From Aeromicrobium panaciterrae (GTDB lineage: Bacteria > Actinomycetota > Actinomycetes > Propionibacteriales > Nocardioidaceae), in NCBI RefSeq assembly GCF_031457275.1, contig NZ_JAVDWH010000001.1, forward strand, positions 682,001 to 746,000: a DNA stretch of 64,000 bases, read 5' to 3'. The notes under the pieces were generated by a model. The model was not told the origin of the DNA. It worked only from the letters and a program-made list of their open reading frames with translations, and made no database searches. The position numbers and the translations under genes were made by a program. Below are positions 57,409 to 64,000 of the stretch, piece by piece. Numbering within the stretch: position 1 is the first letter of the stretch; each line of letters starts with the position of its first letter.

Positions 57409-58361
57409 CTCGCGAAGCGGTCTGTTGCTTCGATGATCGCGTCCAGAATCCCAGGCTCGGTGAACGCGTGCCCGGCGTCAGGGATCATGCGGAACTCCGC
57501 TTCCGGCCAGGCTCGGTGTAGATCCCAGGCCGTCGTCGCTGGCGTGCACATGTCGTAGCGACCCTGGATGATCACGCCAGGAATGTCCTTGAGCTTGGCC
57601 GATTCGGTCACCAGTTGGTTGTCGGTGAACCAACCGTCGTTCATGAAGAAGTGGTTCTCGATACGAGCGAACGCCACGGCGAAGGCATCTTCGGTGAAGT
57701 GATCGATCAGCTCAGTGTCTTGGAGAAGCGTGATGGTCGACGATTCCCAGCGCGACCAGGCCTTGGCGGCAGGTACGTGGACCGCGGGGTCGGGGTTGTT
57801 GAGTAGGCGGCTGTAGGCCTCAATGAGATGCCCACGCTCGACTTCAGGGACCGGCGCGATGTATCCCTCCCAGAGGTCGGGGTAGACGTTGGCCGCGCCG
57901 CCTTCGTAGAACCAGTCGAGTTCGCTCCTGCGGAGGGTGAAGATGCCACGCAGCACGAGCTCGCTCACAGCGGCCGGATGCTTCTGGGCGTAAGCAAGAG
58001 CCAGGGCGGAGCCCCAGGATCCGCCGCATACGAGCCAGCGGTCGATGCCGAGGTGCTCGCGCAGCGTCTCAATATCCTGGACGAGGTGCCAGGTCGTGAT
58101 GGCGCTGAGATCGGCATCTGGCGCGCTGGTGTGCGGCAGGCTGTTGCCGCAGCCACGTTGGTCGAACAGAACGATGCGGTACTTCGACGGATCGAAGCAA
58201 CGCCGCTGATCTGGGCTCGATGCGCCACCTGGCCCGCCATGGAGATAGACCGCAGGCTTGCCGTCAGGGTTCCCCGACACCTCGTAATAGATCTGTTGAC
58301 CGTCGCCGACGTCGAGCAATCCAGAGTCGAAGGGTTCGATGTCGGGGTAGAAGGTGCGCAT
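57405..58361 (-). CDS. pip: proline iminopeptidase
   Basis: 318-aa alpha/beta-hydrolase of the S33 family removing N-terminal proline. The oxyanion motif is YLHGGPGG, the nucleophile elbow GGSWGSALA, FDQRGCGNS is diagnostic, and the C-terminal GRYDMCTP and DAGHAF supply Asp and His. ATG 58361 matches the family start MRTFYPDIEPF. It is 25 nt downstream of the flavoprotein gene on the same strand. Confidence 0.93.
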   Translation of the reverse strand: MRTFYPDIEPFDSGLLDVGDGQQIYYEVSGNPDGKPAVYLHGGPGGASSPDQRRCFDPSKYRIVLFDQRGCGNSLPHTSAPDADLSAITTWHLVQDIETLREHLGIDRWLVCGGSWGSALALAYAQKHPAAVSELVLRGIFTLRRSELDWFYEGGAANVYPDLWEGYIAPVPEVERGHLIEAYSRLLNNPDPAVHVPAAKAWSRWESSTITLLQDTELIDHFTEDAFAVAFARIENHFFMNDGWFTDNQLVTESAKLKDIPGVIIQGRYDMCTPATTAWDLHRAWPEAEFRMIPDAGHAFTEPGILDAIIEATDRFAS

Positions 58362-58386
58362 ACGCAAAACCCTAACGATGGGGTCC

Positions 58387-59733
58387 CTACTGAACGCCTG
58401 GGCGTCCGAGTGTGAGGAGTTCTGGCTCGGAAGCGGTACCGCAGCACCCACCTGCGTCTGCGGAGTCATCGTCGAACAGGCCGGAGCCTCCGCAAACGCC
58501 CGTTTCTGGCAGGGTCAGTTCGACCCGAGCGGCCGCCTCGTGGTCACCGGCGATTGCCGCAGCTACGGACCGAGTCTGTTCAAACCCAGTGAGTGCCAGG
58601 AATGACGTGGCGCGGCCGTACGACTTCATGCCCACGAGATAGAAGCCGGCCTCGGGCTGAGCGAGCTCCTTGGCGCCGTGCGGATAGACCGTGCCACAGG
58701 AGTGTTCGTTCGGATCGATGAGTGGTGCGAGCTGCCGCGGAGCCTGAAGCACGGGATCGAGATCCAGTCTGATCTCGGACAAGATGTCGAGGTCTGGTCG
58801 GAATCCGGTGAGCACAATGACCTCATCGATGCCGTCGACGACCTGGCCGTCGAACGACTCGATGCGCAGGCGGCCGTCCGGGCCGTGGCCGATCTCGGCC
58901 GTGCGGAATCCGTTGAGAGTCGTCACCGGGCCCTCGGTGACCGCGGCCTGTGCAAGTTGACCCAACGCACCGCGCTCGGGAAGTTCGTCCTGACCGCCGC
59001 CGGAGAATGCCGCGCCGACGGTGGCGCGACGTACGAGCCAGGTCACCCGCGTTTCGGGCTCGTCCTTGGCCAGGGCGGTCAGTCCGATCAGCGCACCTTT
59101 GGCGGATGCGCCAGTGCCGGCGACCACTACGTGCTTTCCGGCGTAGCGGGCGCGATCGGACTCATTCCGGAGGTCAGGGATGCGGTAGCTGATGCGATCT
59201 GCTGCCTCGGCCTCCCCGATTGCCGTGACACCGTCACCTCCGAGTGGGTTCGGCCCGGTCCAGGTCCCCGACGCGTCGACTACTGCTCGGGCTTGGATGT
59301 GGCCAGCGCCGTCAACTGTCCTCGTATGAATCGTGAACGGTGCTTCGTCCCGCCCGGAGCTGACGAGTCGATCACGGCTCTGCTTGGCCACTGAGGTCAC
59401 TTTGGTGCCAAAGCGCACCGAGTCACCCAACGCCTCGGCGAGTGGCTGCAGGTAGTCGGCGACCCATTCGGCTCCCGTCGGGTAGCGCTTGGCGCTTGGC
59501 GCGGTCCACCCAGCGTCGATCAGCAACTTTTCAGCGGCCGGATCGATGAGCTCGGACCAGGCAGAGAACAGGCGCACGTGCCCCCATTGGCTGACTGTGG
59601 CACCTGCAGCTGGACCGGACTCGAGTACGAGGACGTCGACGTCCCGGCTGCGGAGATGAGCGGCGGCGGCGAGGCCGGATGGTCCGGCGCCGATGACGAC
59701 GACGGGCAGTTCGGTGGTGATCTGGTGAGGCAT
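58387..59733 (-). CDS. ArsR-associated FAD-dependent oxidoreductase with Cys-rich tail
   Basis: 448-aa flavin monooxygenase/NAD(P)-binding protein with two dinucleotide folds (GAGPSGLAAAAHLRS near residue 14; GTGASAKGAL near 205). The C-terminus carries CGGSG...GGCCG cysteines that could bind arsenite. It is divergent from an arsR, like ArsO-type flavoproteins in actinobacterial ars loci; the reaction is not established. ATG 59733 has AAGGA six to seven bases upstream. Confidence 0.8.
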   Translation of the reverse strand: MPHQITTELPVVVIGAGPSGLAAAAHLRSRDVDVLVLESGPAAGATVSQWGHVRLFSAWSELIDPAAEKLLIDAGWTAPSAKRYPTGAEWVADYLQPLAEALGDSVRFGTKVTSVAKQSRDRLVSSGRDEAPFTIHTRTVDGAGHIQARAVVDASGTWTGPNPLGGDGVTAIGEAEAADRISYRIPDLRNESDRARYAGKHVVVAGTGASAKGALIGLTALAKDEPETRVTWLVRRATVGAAFSGGGQDELPERGALGQLAQAAVTEGPVTTLNGFRTAEIGHGPDGRLRIESFDGQVVDGIDEVIVLTGFRPDLDILSEIRLDLDPVLQAPRQLAPLIDPNEHSCGTVYPHGAKELAQPEAGFYLVGMKSYGRATSFLALTGFEQTRSVAAAIAGDHEAAARVELTLPETGVCGGSGLFDDDSADAGGCCGTASEPELLTLGRPGVQ

Positions 59734-59755
59734 CAGGGTTCCTTGAGGGTTCATA

Positions 59756-59773
59756 CATTCACGTTTGTCGATG
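59756..59773. promoter_or_regulatory. ArsR operator site 3
   Basis: CATTCA-CGTTTG-TCGATG, the same 6-6-6 geometry as the sites at 6171 and 6205, lies 22 nt before the flavoprotein start. Confidence 0.6.
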
Positions 59774-59791
59774 CATGCGACTCTACCCAAA

Positions 59792-59809
59792 CATCGAAGA
59801 ATGTCAATG
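59792..59809. promoter_or_regulatory. ArsR operator site 4
   Basis: CATCGA-AGAATG-TCAATG, five of six arm positions paired, 19 nt before the second arsR start. Confidence 0.6.
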
Positions 59810-59828
59810 TATGGGCTAGCATTGGAGT

Positions 59829-60176
59829 ATGCCGACAGCACTGACCGTCATCGAGACAACGGATTCGACCTGCTGCTCACCCATCACGAGTGGGGTCATG
59901 AGTGACGATGAGGCGACCTCCTTGGCTATCAAGTTCAAGGCAATGAGCGACCCGACTCGACTCAAACTGCTCTCGTTGGTCGCCGCCACTCAGGACGGCG
60001 AAGCCTGCGTGTGCGACCTGAATGAGCCCCTCGACCTGTCGCAGCCGACTGTGTCGCATCACCTCAAGATTCTTGTCGAGGCAGGGTTGCTGACCCGTGC
60101 GAAGCGTGGTCGGTGGGCCTACTTCGCGCTCGTTCCAGGCGCTTTGCCGTCGCTGGCGGACACGCTTCAAGCCTGA
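59829..60176 (+). CDS. arsR: second ArsR-type arsenite-responsive repressor
   Basis: 115-aa winged-helix repressor with adjacent cysteines exactly at residues 15 and 16 and a further pair in EACVCDL, the Corynebacterium-type As(III) site. The HTH LSQPTVSHHLKILVEAGLL is nearly the same as in the first ArsR. A TAGCAT box ends six bases before ATG 59829 and no good ribosome-binding site exists, so the transcript may be leaderless. Stop abuts the convergent acetyltransferase stop (TGATCA). Confidence 0.92.
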   Translation: MPTALTVIETTDSTCCSPITSGVMSDDEATSLAIKFKAMSDPTRLKLLSLVAATQDGEACVCDLNEPLDLSQPTVSHHLKILVEAGLLTRAKRGRWAYFALVPGALPSLADTLQA

Positions 60177-60671
60177 TCAGAAGCCAGCGCGGCGTTCCAG
60201 AAGGATCGTGTCGCGCCAGACCCCGTCGAGGTGAGCGATTCGCTCGCGTCGCCCAACGTCTCGAAAGCCCGCCGCATGATGAATCGCGAGGCTGGCAATG
60301 TTTTCAGGAAAGATTGACGTCTGGAGCGTCCATAGTCCGGCGACCTCGGCAGCTGCCACCTGATGTCGAACGAGCGCCGAGCCCACTCCCATACCGGCGC
60401 TGGCGACGTCGACGTAAACAGAGGTCTCGCCGACTCCCCGGTAGCAGTCGCGGGCGGAGGTGGGTGAGATCGACGCCCAGCCGATGACCGTCCCGTTCAA
60501 CTCTGCGACCCAACGCTGTCCGGGCAGCCACTTCGAATCGAGGACATCTGCCGGCGGCACGTCGGTTTCGAAGGTTGCGTTGCCCGTGGCGATTCCGTCA
60601 GCGTAGATCTGGCGCACCGCTTGCCAGTCGCCCTGCTGAAGGGCGCGCAGCCGGACGTCCACCGCATTCAC
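60177..60671 (-). CDS. arsN1: GNAT acetyltransferase, ArsN1/phosphinothricin type
   Basis: 164-aa GNAT enzyme of the PAT/Bar class. The GATFET-like NATFETDVPP, ETSVYVDVASAGMGVGSALV (acetyl-CoA loop) and AGFRDVGRRERIAHLDGVWRDTILLER match phosphinothricin N-acetyltransferases. Being beside an arsR and arsenic flavoprotein, it fits ArsN1, which acetylates the arsenical antibiotic arsinothricin. Phosphinothricin or methionine sulfoximine acetylation is an alternative. Confidence 0.8.
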   Translation of the reverse strand: MNAVDVRLRALQQGDWQAVRQIYADGIATGNATFETDVPPADVLDSKWLPGQRWVAELNGTVIGWASISPTSARDCYRGVGETSVYVDVASAGMGVGSALVRHQVAAAEVAGLWTLQTSIFPENIASLAIHHAAGFRDVGRRERIAHLDGVWRDTILLERRAGF

Positions 60672-60672
60672 G

Positions 60673-60745
60673 TGGGCCCTGTGGGACTCGAACCCACAAC
60701 CCGCGGATTAAAAGTCCGCTGCTCTGCCAATTGAGCTAAAGGCCC
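60673..60745 (-). tRNA. tRNA-Lys (TTT), chromosomal
   Basis: 73-nt cloverleaf, acceptor GGGCCTT/AGGGCCC, anticodon loop CTTTTAA, T-stem GTGGG/CCCAC, discriminator A. It ends one base before the acetyltransferase start on the same strand. Confidence 0.97.
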
Positions 60746-60867
60746 TGCGGCCCAAGTCTGCCAGTCCAATCTTGAAAGTCCTGCGCGGGGACGTTGTAAC
60801 GACTAGCCTCGAATTCAGGGGATGACGAGGCGGTCGTGAACTACATCGCGGATAGGATTGCCGTTTC

Positions 60868-61053
60868 GTGACGGAGCAACTCATCACCGGGAGAGCACGG
60901 ATGCCAGAGCCCTTGGACAGTCGCCTTCGCGACGACCAGGCACTCGACGAGATCGAGCTGACGAGTCGACTCATGATCGCGGCATCTGCCAAAGAAGGTC
61001 ATCTGTCGCAGCGAGAAGTCGACGAACTCCTCGGCATCGCCCAAGCTGGCTGA
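60868..61053 (+). CDS. small conserved-looking helical protein
   Basis: 61 aa from GTG 60868 or 50 aa from ATG 60901. The C-terminal half (ELTSRLMIAASAKEGHLSQREVDELLGI) looks like small actinobacterial proteins of unknown function. A TAGGAT -10-like box ends nine bases before the GTG, compatible with a leaderless start; GGGAG sits seven bases before ATG 60901, giving an alternative. Function unknown. Confidence 0.6.
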   Translation: MTEQLITGRARMPEPLDSRLRDDQALDEIELTSRLMIAASAKEGHLSQREVDELLGIAQAG

Positions 61054-61136
61054 CAAAGTGGTACCCGCGATTGACACTCCAGTTCGTTGTGCATCTAGCA
61101 TGGGCGTGCCCTATCCAGCACTGACGGGAGTTTGTC

Positions 61137-61754
61137 GTGCGTTTTCGCATTCGACCAACTGAGACATCGTTCTACGATCTGTTCTCCGAGATGGCAGCCC
61201 ATCTCGTGACCGGAGCAAACCTCCTGGCACAGATGCTTGATGCGGACACTGACAAGGTCGCGCTCGGCGAGCAGATGCGTGAAGCTGAGCATCAGGCCGA
61301 CGAAACAACCCACAAGATCGTGAAGCGCGCCAACAGCACGTTCATCACGCCGTTCGACCGCGAGGACATCTACCGCCTCGCCAGCAGCCTCGATGACGTC
61401 ATGGACTTCATGGAAGAAACGGTCGACCTGGTCGGCTTGTACGAGCTTGGCGATCTGCCGTCCGACTTCGCACCTCAGGTCGAGGTGTTGCAGCGCGCGA
61501 CCCAGCTCACCGCTGAGGCGATGCCGAAGCTGCGGACCATGAAGGACCTCGACGAGTACTGGATCGAGATCAACCGTCTCGAGAACCAGGGCGACCGGTC
61601 ATACCGTCGCGCCGTCGCGAAGCTCTTCAGTGGCAGCTACAAGTCCCTCGAAGTGCTGAAGCTCAAGGACGTCGTCGACTCCCTTGAACACGCCATCGAC
61701 GCGCTCGAGTCCGTCGCCAACACGGTGGAGCAGATCGCCGTCAAGGAGTCCTGA
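61137..61754 (+). CDS. DUF47 (PhoU-like) accessory protein of Pit
   Basis: 205-aa helical protein of the DUF47/YkaA family, a PhoU-like bundle that regulates low-affinity phosphate transport. The region MREAEHQADETTHKIVKRANSTFITPFDREDIYRLASSLDDVMDFMEE (in segments) is the family core with metal-binding Glu/Asp. GTG 61137. It is followed after 3 nt by the Pit transporter, the usual pairing. Confidence 0.92.
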   Translation: MRFRIRPTETSFYDLFSEMAAHLVTGANLLAQMLDADTDKVALGEQMREAEHQADETTHKIVKRANSTFITPFDREDIYRLASSLDDVMDFMEETVDLVGLYELGDLPSDFAPQVEVLQRATQLTAEAMPKLRTMKDLDEYWIEINRLENQGDRSYRRAVAKLFSGSYKSLEVLKLKDVVDSLEHAIDALESVANTVEQIAVKES

Positions 61755-61757
61755 GTC

Positions 61758-62771
61758 GTGGACCTCACCCTGGCGTTGGTGATCACGACTGTCGCCATAG
61801 CGCTCTTCTTCGACTACACGAACGGCTTCCACGACGCCGCGAACGCCATCGCGACTTCGGTGTCGACGCGTGCGCTCACACCGCGCATCGCATTGACGAT
61901 GGCCGCGATCCTCAACTTCGTCGGAGCATTGCTTGGTGTCGGGGTGGCCAAGACCATCAAGGACATTCTCACCGGATTTGATGGCCTGACGGCCAATCAC
62001 GCCTTGACGGTCGTGCTCAGCGCACTCGTCGGCGCCATCGTATGGAACCTCATCACCTGGTATTTCGGCATCCCGTCGTCGTCATCCCATGCGCTCATCG
62101 GTGGCCTGATCGGCGTCGGCCTCGCAGCGGGCGTATCCGTCGACTGGGACAAGGTCATCGACAAGGTCGCGATCCCGATGCTGATGAGCCCCGCAATGGG
62201 CTTCTGTGGAGCATTCCTGATCATGCTCGCGATCATGTGGATCTTCCGTAAGGCCAACCCCCACACCGTCAACCGCGGATTCCGTATGTCGCAGACGGTC
62301 TCCGCTGCAGCGCTCTCGCTGGGTCACGGTCTGCAGGATGCGCAGAAGACGATGGGTGTCATCGTGCTGGCGCTGATCGCTGGCGGCGAGCACACGGGCG
62401 ACGACATCCCACTCTGGGTCATTCTCGCCGCGGCCGGTGCGATCTCGCTGGGCACGATGTCCGGCGGTATGCGTATCATGCGCACGATGGGCCGCCGCAT
62501 CATCGCGCTCGACCCGCCTCGTGGATTCGCTGCTGAGACCACCGCAGCCGTCGTGCTGTACGGCATGGCGATCGGGCTGCACGCGCCCGTCTCGACGACT
62601 CACACGATGACGTCAGCCGTCATGGGTGCCGGTGCGACGAAGCGCTTCAGCGCGGTCCGGTGGGGAGTGGCGAGAAGTATCGTCACGGCCTGGATCATCA
62701 CGATCCCGGCGGCCGCCTCAGTCGGCGCTCTCTGCTACTTCGTGCTGCACTTCGTCATTCCTGGCAACTGA
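61758..62771 (+). CDS. pitA: low-affinity inorganic phosphate transporter (Pit family)
   Basis: 337-aa permease with about ten helices. Both PD001131-type signatures are visible: FDYTNGFHDAANAIATSVSTRAL near the N-terminus and SLGHGLQDAQKTMGVIVLAL in the second half, plus PSSSSHALIGGLIG. It imports metal-phosphate with protons. Co-transcribed with the DUF47 gene. Confidence 0.93.
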   Translation: MDLTLALVITTVAIALFFDYTNGFHDAANAIATSVSTRALTPRIALTMAAILNFVGALLGVGVAKTIKDILTGFDGLTANHALTVVLSALVGAIVWNLITWYFGIPSSSSHALIGGLIGVGLAAGVSVDWDKVIDKVAIPMLMSPAMGFCGAFLIMLAIMWIFRKANPHTVNRGFRMSQTVSAAALSLGHGLQDAQKTMGVIVLALIAGGEHTGDDIPLWVILAAAGAISLGTMSGGMRIMRTMGRRIIALDPPRGFAAETTAAVVLYGMAIGLHAPVSTTHTMTSAVMGAGATKRFSAVRWGVARSIVTAWIITIPAAASVGALCYFVLHFVIPGN

Positions 62772-62817
62772 GCTGACTCACGCTGGGACTACCCGGTCAC
62801 CTGGTTTCGACCTTCCT

Positions 62818-62940
62818 GGCGGCTTCGCCGCGGCACGCGCCCCCTACGCACTTACGTCGGGAGTCATCCCGCCCGAAGCATGCGTGGGGGGACCCCCAAA
62901 CCTGGCTTCGCGCGCGCTCGCAGAGCTCGCTTGGCTCAGC
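62818..62940. repeat. hairpin-rich intergenic region between pit and pstB
   Basis: Contains GCGGC-TTC-GCCGC (62819-62831), CGGGAGTCATCCCG (62858-62871) and TGGGGGGACCCCCA (62885-62898), then GC-rich TCGC/GCGA units. Probably bidirectional termination for convergent phosphate genes; similar in style to the hairpin train at 44893. Confidence 0.4.
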
Positions 62941-63715
62941 CAAACCGTCCCTGGATGTAGGCCTCAGTGGCCGGGTCCTGTGGGTTGCTGAAGATTGCCT
63001 CGGTACGACCTGTCTCGATCAAACGTCCGGGCTTGCCGACACCTGACAGGTTGAAGAACGCCGTTTCGTCCGACACTCGTGCAGCCTGCTGCATGTTGTG
63101 CGTGACGATCACGATCGTGTACTTCTCCTTGAGCTCGTGGATCAGGTCCTCGATGACGCTCGTCGAGATCGGGTCAAGTGCGGAGCACGGCTCGTCCATG
63201 AGCAGGATCTCCGGCTCGACCGAGATCGCGCGGGCGATGCACAGACGCTGCTGCTGACCACCCGAAAGGCTTGAACCGGGACGGTCGAGACGATCCTTGA
63301 CCTCAGTCCACAGTCCGGCGCTGCGCAGCGAACGCTCGACGATGTCGTCGGACTCGGCCTTCTTCATGCGCTTGCTGTTGAGCTTCTGCCCGGCGAGGAC
63401 GTTGTCGTAGATCGACATCGTCGGGAACGGGTTCGGGCGCTGGAACACCATGCCGATCATGCGGCGTACGTTCACCGGGTCCATGTCGGGTGCGTAGAGA
63501 TCCTGGCCGTCGACCAGCACCTTGCCCTCGACACGTGCGCCACGGATGACCTCGTGCATGCGGTTGAGCGAACGCAGGAAGGTCGATTTGCCGCAGCCCG
63601 ACGGACCGATGAAGGCGGTTACGGAGCGCGCGGGGATCGGGATGGTGACACCTTCTACGGCGAGGAAGTCGCCGTAGTAGATGTCGAGATCTGCGACATC
63701 AATGCTTTTGGCCAT
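62936..63715 (-). CDS. pstB: phosphate ABC transporter ATP-binding protein
   Basis: 259-aa PstB. Walker [10 protein letters not shown], PstB-specific [16 protein letters not shown], signature [14 protein letters not shown], Walker [14 protein letters not shown] and [13 protein letters not shown] are all present. It powers high-affinity phosphate uptake, and lies downstream of pstA with a 21-nt gap. Confidence 0.95.
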   Translation of the reverse strand: MAKSIDVADLDIYYGDFLAVEGVTIPIPARSVTAFIGPSGCGKSTFLRSLNRMHEVIRGARVEGKVLVDGQDLYAPDMDPVNVRRMIGMVFQRPNPFPTMSIYDNVLAGQKLNSKRMKKAESDDIVERSLRSAGLWTEVKDRLDRPGSSLSGGQQQRLCIARAISVEPEILLMDEPCSALDPISTSVIEDLIHELKEKYTIVIVTHNMQQAARVSDETAFFNLSGVGKPGRLIETGRTEAIFSNPQDPATEAYIQGRFG

Positions 63716-63736
63716 GTGAGTGGTCCTTTCGCGCGG

Positions 63737-64000
63737 TTAGCGCTCGCCCTTGGGCGAGAAGAAGTAGGAGACGAGGCGGGCGATCAAGTTGAGGAGCATC
63801 ACGATGAGCAGAAGCACGAGGGCGGCTCCCCAGGCGCGATCGATGCTGAACTGCGGCGGGATGCCGGGGTTGGCGATTGAGGAGAACGTGAACACGGGCA
63901 ACGTGGCCATACGTCCTTCGAACAAGTTGAAGTTCACCGAATCGGTGATTCCGGCGATGATCAGCAGCGGTGCCGTCTCGCCGATAACTCGCGCGATCGA
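63737..64000 (-). CDS. pstA: phosphate ABC transporter permease PstA, partial
   Basis: C-terminal 87 residues of a permease running off the window edge (5' end missing). The end of the EAA loop region reads ARVIGETAPLLIIAG, followed by a last periplasmic loop and helix (ALVLLLIVMLLNLIARLVSYFF). Position before pstB supports PstA. Confidence 0.88.
   Translation of the reverse strand, partial: SIARVIGETAPLLIIAGITDSVNFNLFEGRMATLPVFTFSSIANPGIPPQFSIDRAWGAALVLLLIVMLLNLIARLVSYFFSPKGER

Noticed and set aside
1..64000. CRISPR arrays, insertion sequences, rRNA genes
   Set aside because: No regularly spaced repeats, transposase motifs or rRNA segments were seen on either strand.

Overview
The window is high-GC DNA with very tight gene packing, many GTG starts, ATGA/GTGA start-stop overlaps, WhiB and DtxR/IdeR-type features, Cys15/Cys16-type ArsR proteins, and a gene pair for 10-methyl (tuberculostearic-type) fatty acids. 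Together these point to an actinobacterium, most likely a Nocardioides/Aeromicrobium-like member of Propionibacteriales. The genus is inference.

Layout. 0-9 kb: valine dehydrogenase, SDR/TetR/fatty-acid-hydroxylase genes, and an arsR-aquaporin-arsC arsenic locus. 8.8-9.1 kb: tRNA-Asp and tRNA-Phe, each with an intrinsic terminator. 9.3-13.5 kb: cysteine-dioxygenase-like and rhodanese genes, then a four-gene glycine betaine/choline ABC importer. 13.5-17.5 kb: an MMPL exporter with its TetR, a secreted protein and a hemerythrin-like protein. 17.6-23.9 kb: an iron operon behind an IdeR/DtxR box, ending in an 843-residue AMP-ligase/carrier/acyltransferase fusion.

23.9-28.5 kb is the outstanding region. 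It holds 25 tRNA genes that together cover all 20 amino acids. Embedded in the run are a WhiB-like protein, an RtcB RNA ligase, an HNH nuclease, a small leader-type ORF with attenuator-like hairpins, and about 250 nt of strongly structured RNA of no family I recognise. Discriminator bases fit the predicted identities, and tRNA-Ala keeps G3:U70. Where a chromosomal counterpart lies in the window (Asp, Phe, Glu, Lys), the array copy has a different anticodon loop. I read this as a self-contained replacement-plus-repair tRNA set, plausibly protecting against anticodon nucleases.

28.5-36.8 kb: a chromosomal tRNA-Glu, metalloprotease, pirin, aroQ, the bfaA/bfaB pair, a UDP-sugar dehydrogenase, exonuclease III and a cell-wall peptidase-like protein. 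36.9-47.9 kb: a catabolic cluster for amines (probably gamma-glutamylated) and methylated glycines, with an APC permease, two GntR regulators, a kinase-like protein, a dimethylglycine/sarcosine dehydrogenase-like enzyme, a GlnA-like ligase, an aldehyde dehydrogenase, an SDR and a PuuD-like hydrolase. 47.9-53.9 kb: housekeeping and lipid genes, and a GAF-GGDEF protein. 53.9-57.4 kb: a four-gene operon behind a KstR-like palindrome. 57.4-60.7 kb: proline iminopeptidase and a second arsenic locus (flavoprotein, ArsR, ArsN1-type acetyltransferase) whose operators match those of the first. 60.7-64 kb: tRNA-Lys, a small protein, DUF47/Pit phosphate uptake, and pstB with partial pstA.

No insertion sequence, integrase, CRISPR array, rRNA or prophage structural gene was seen.
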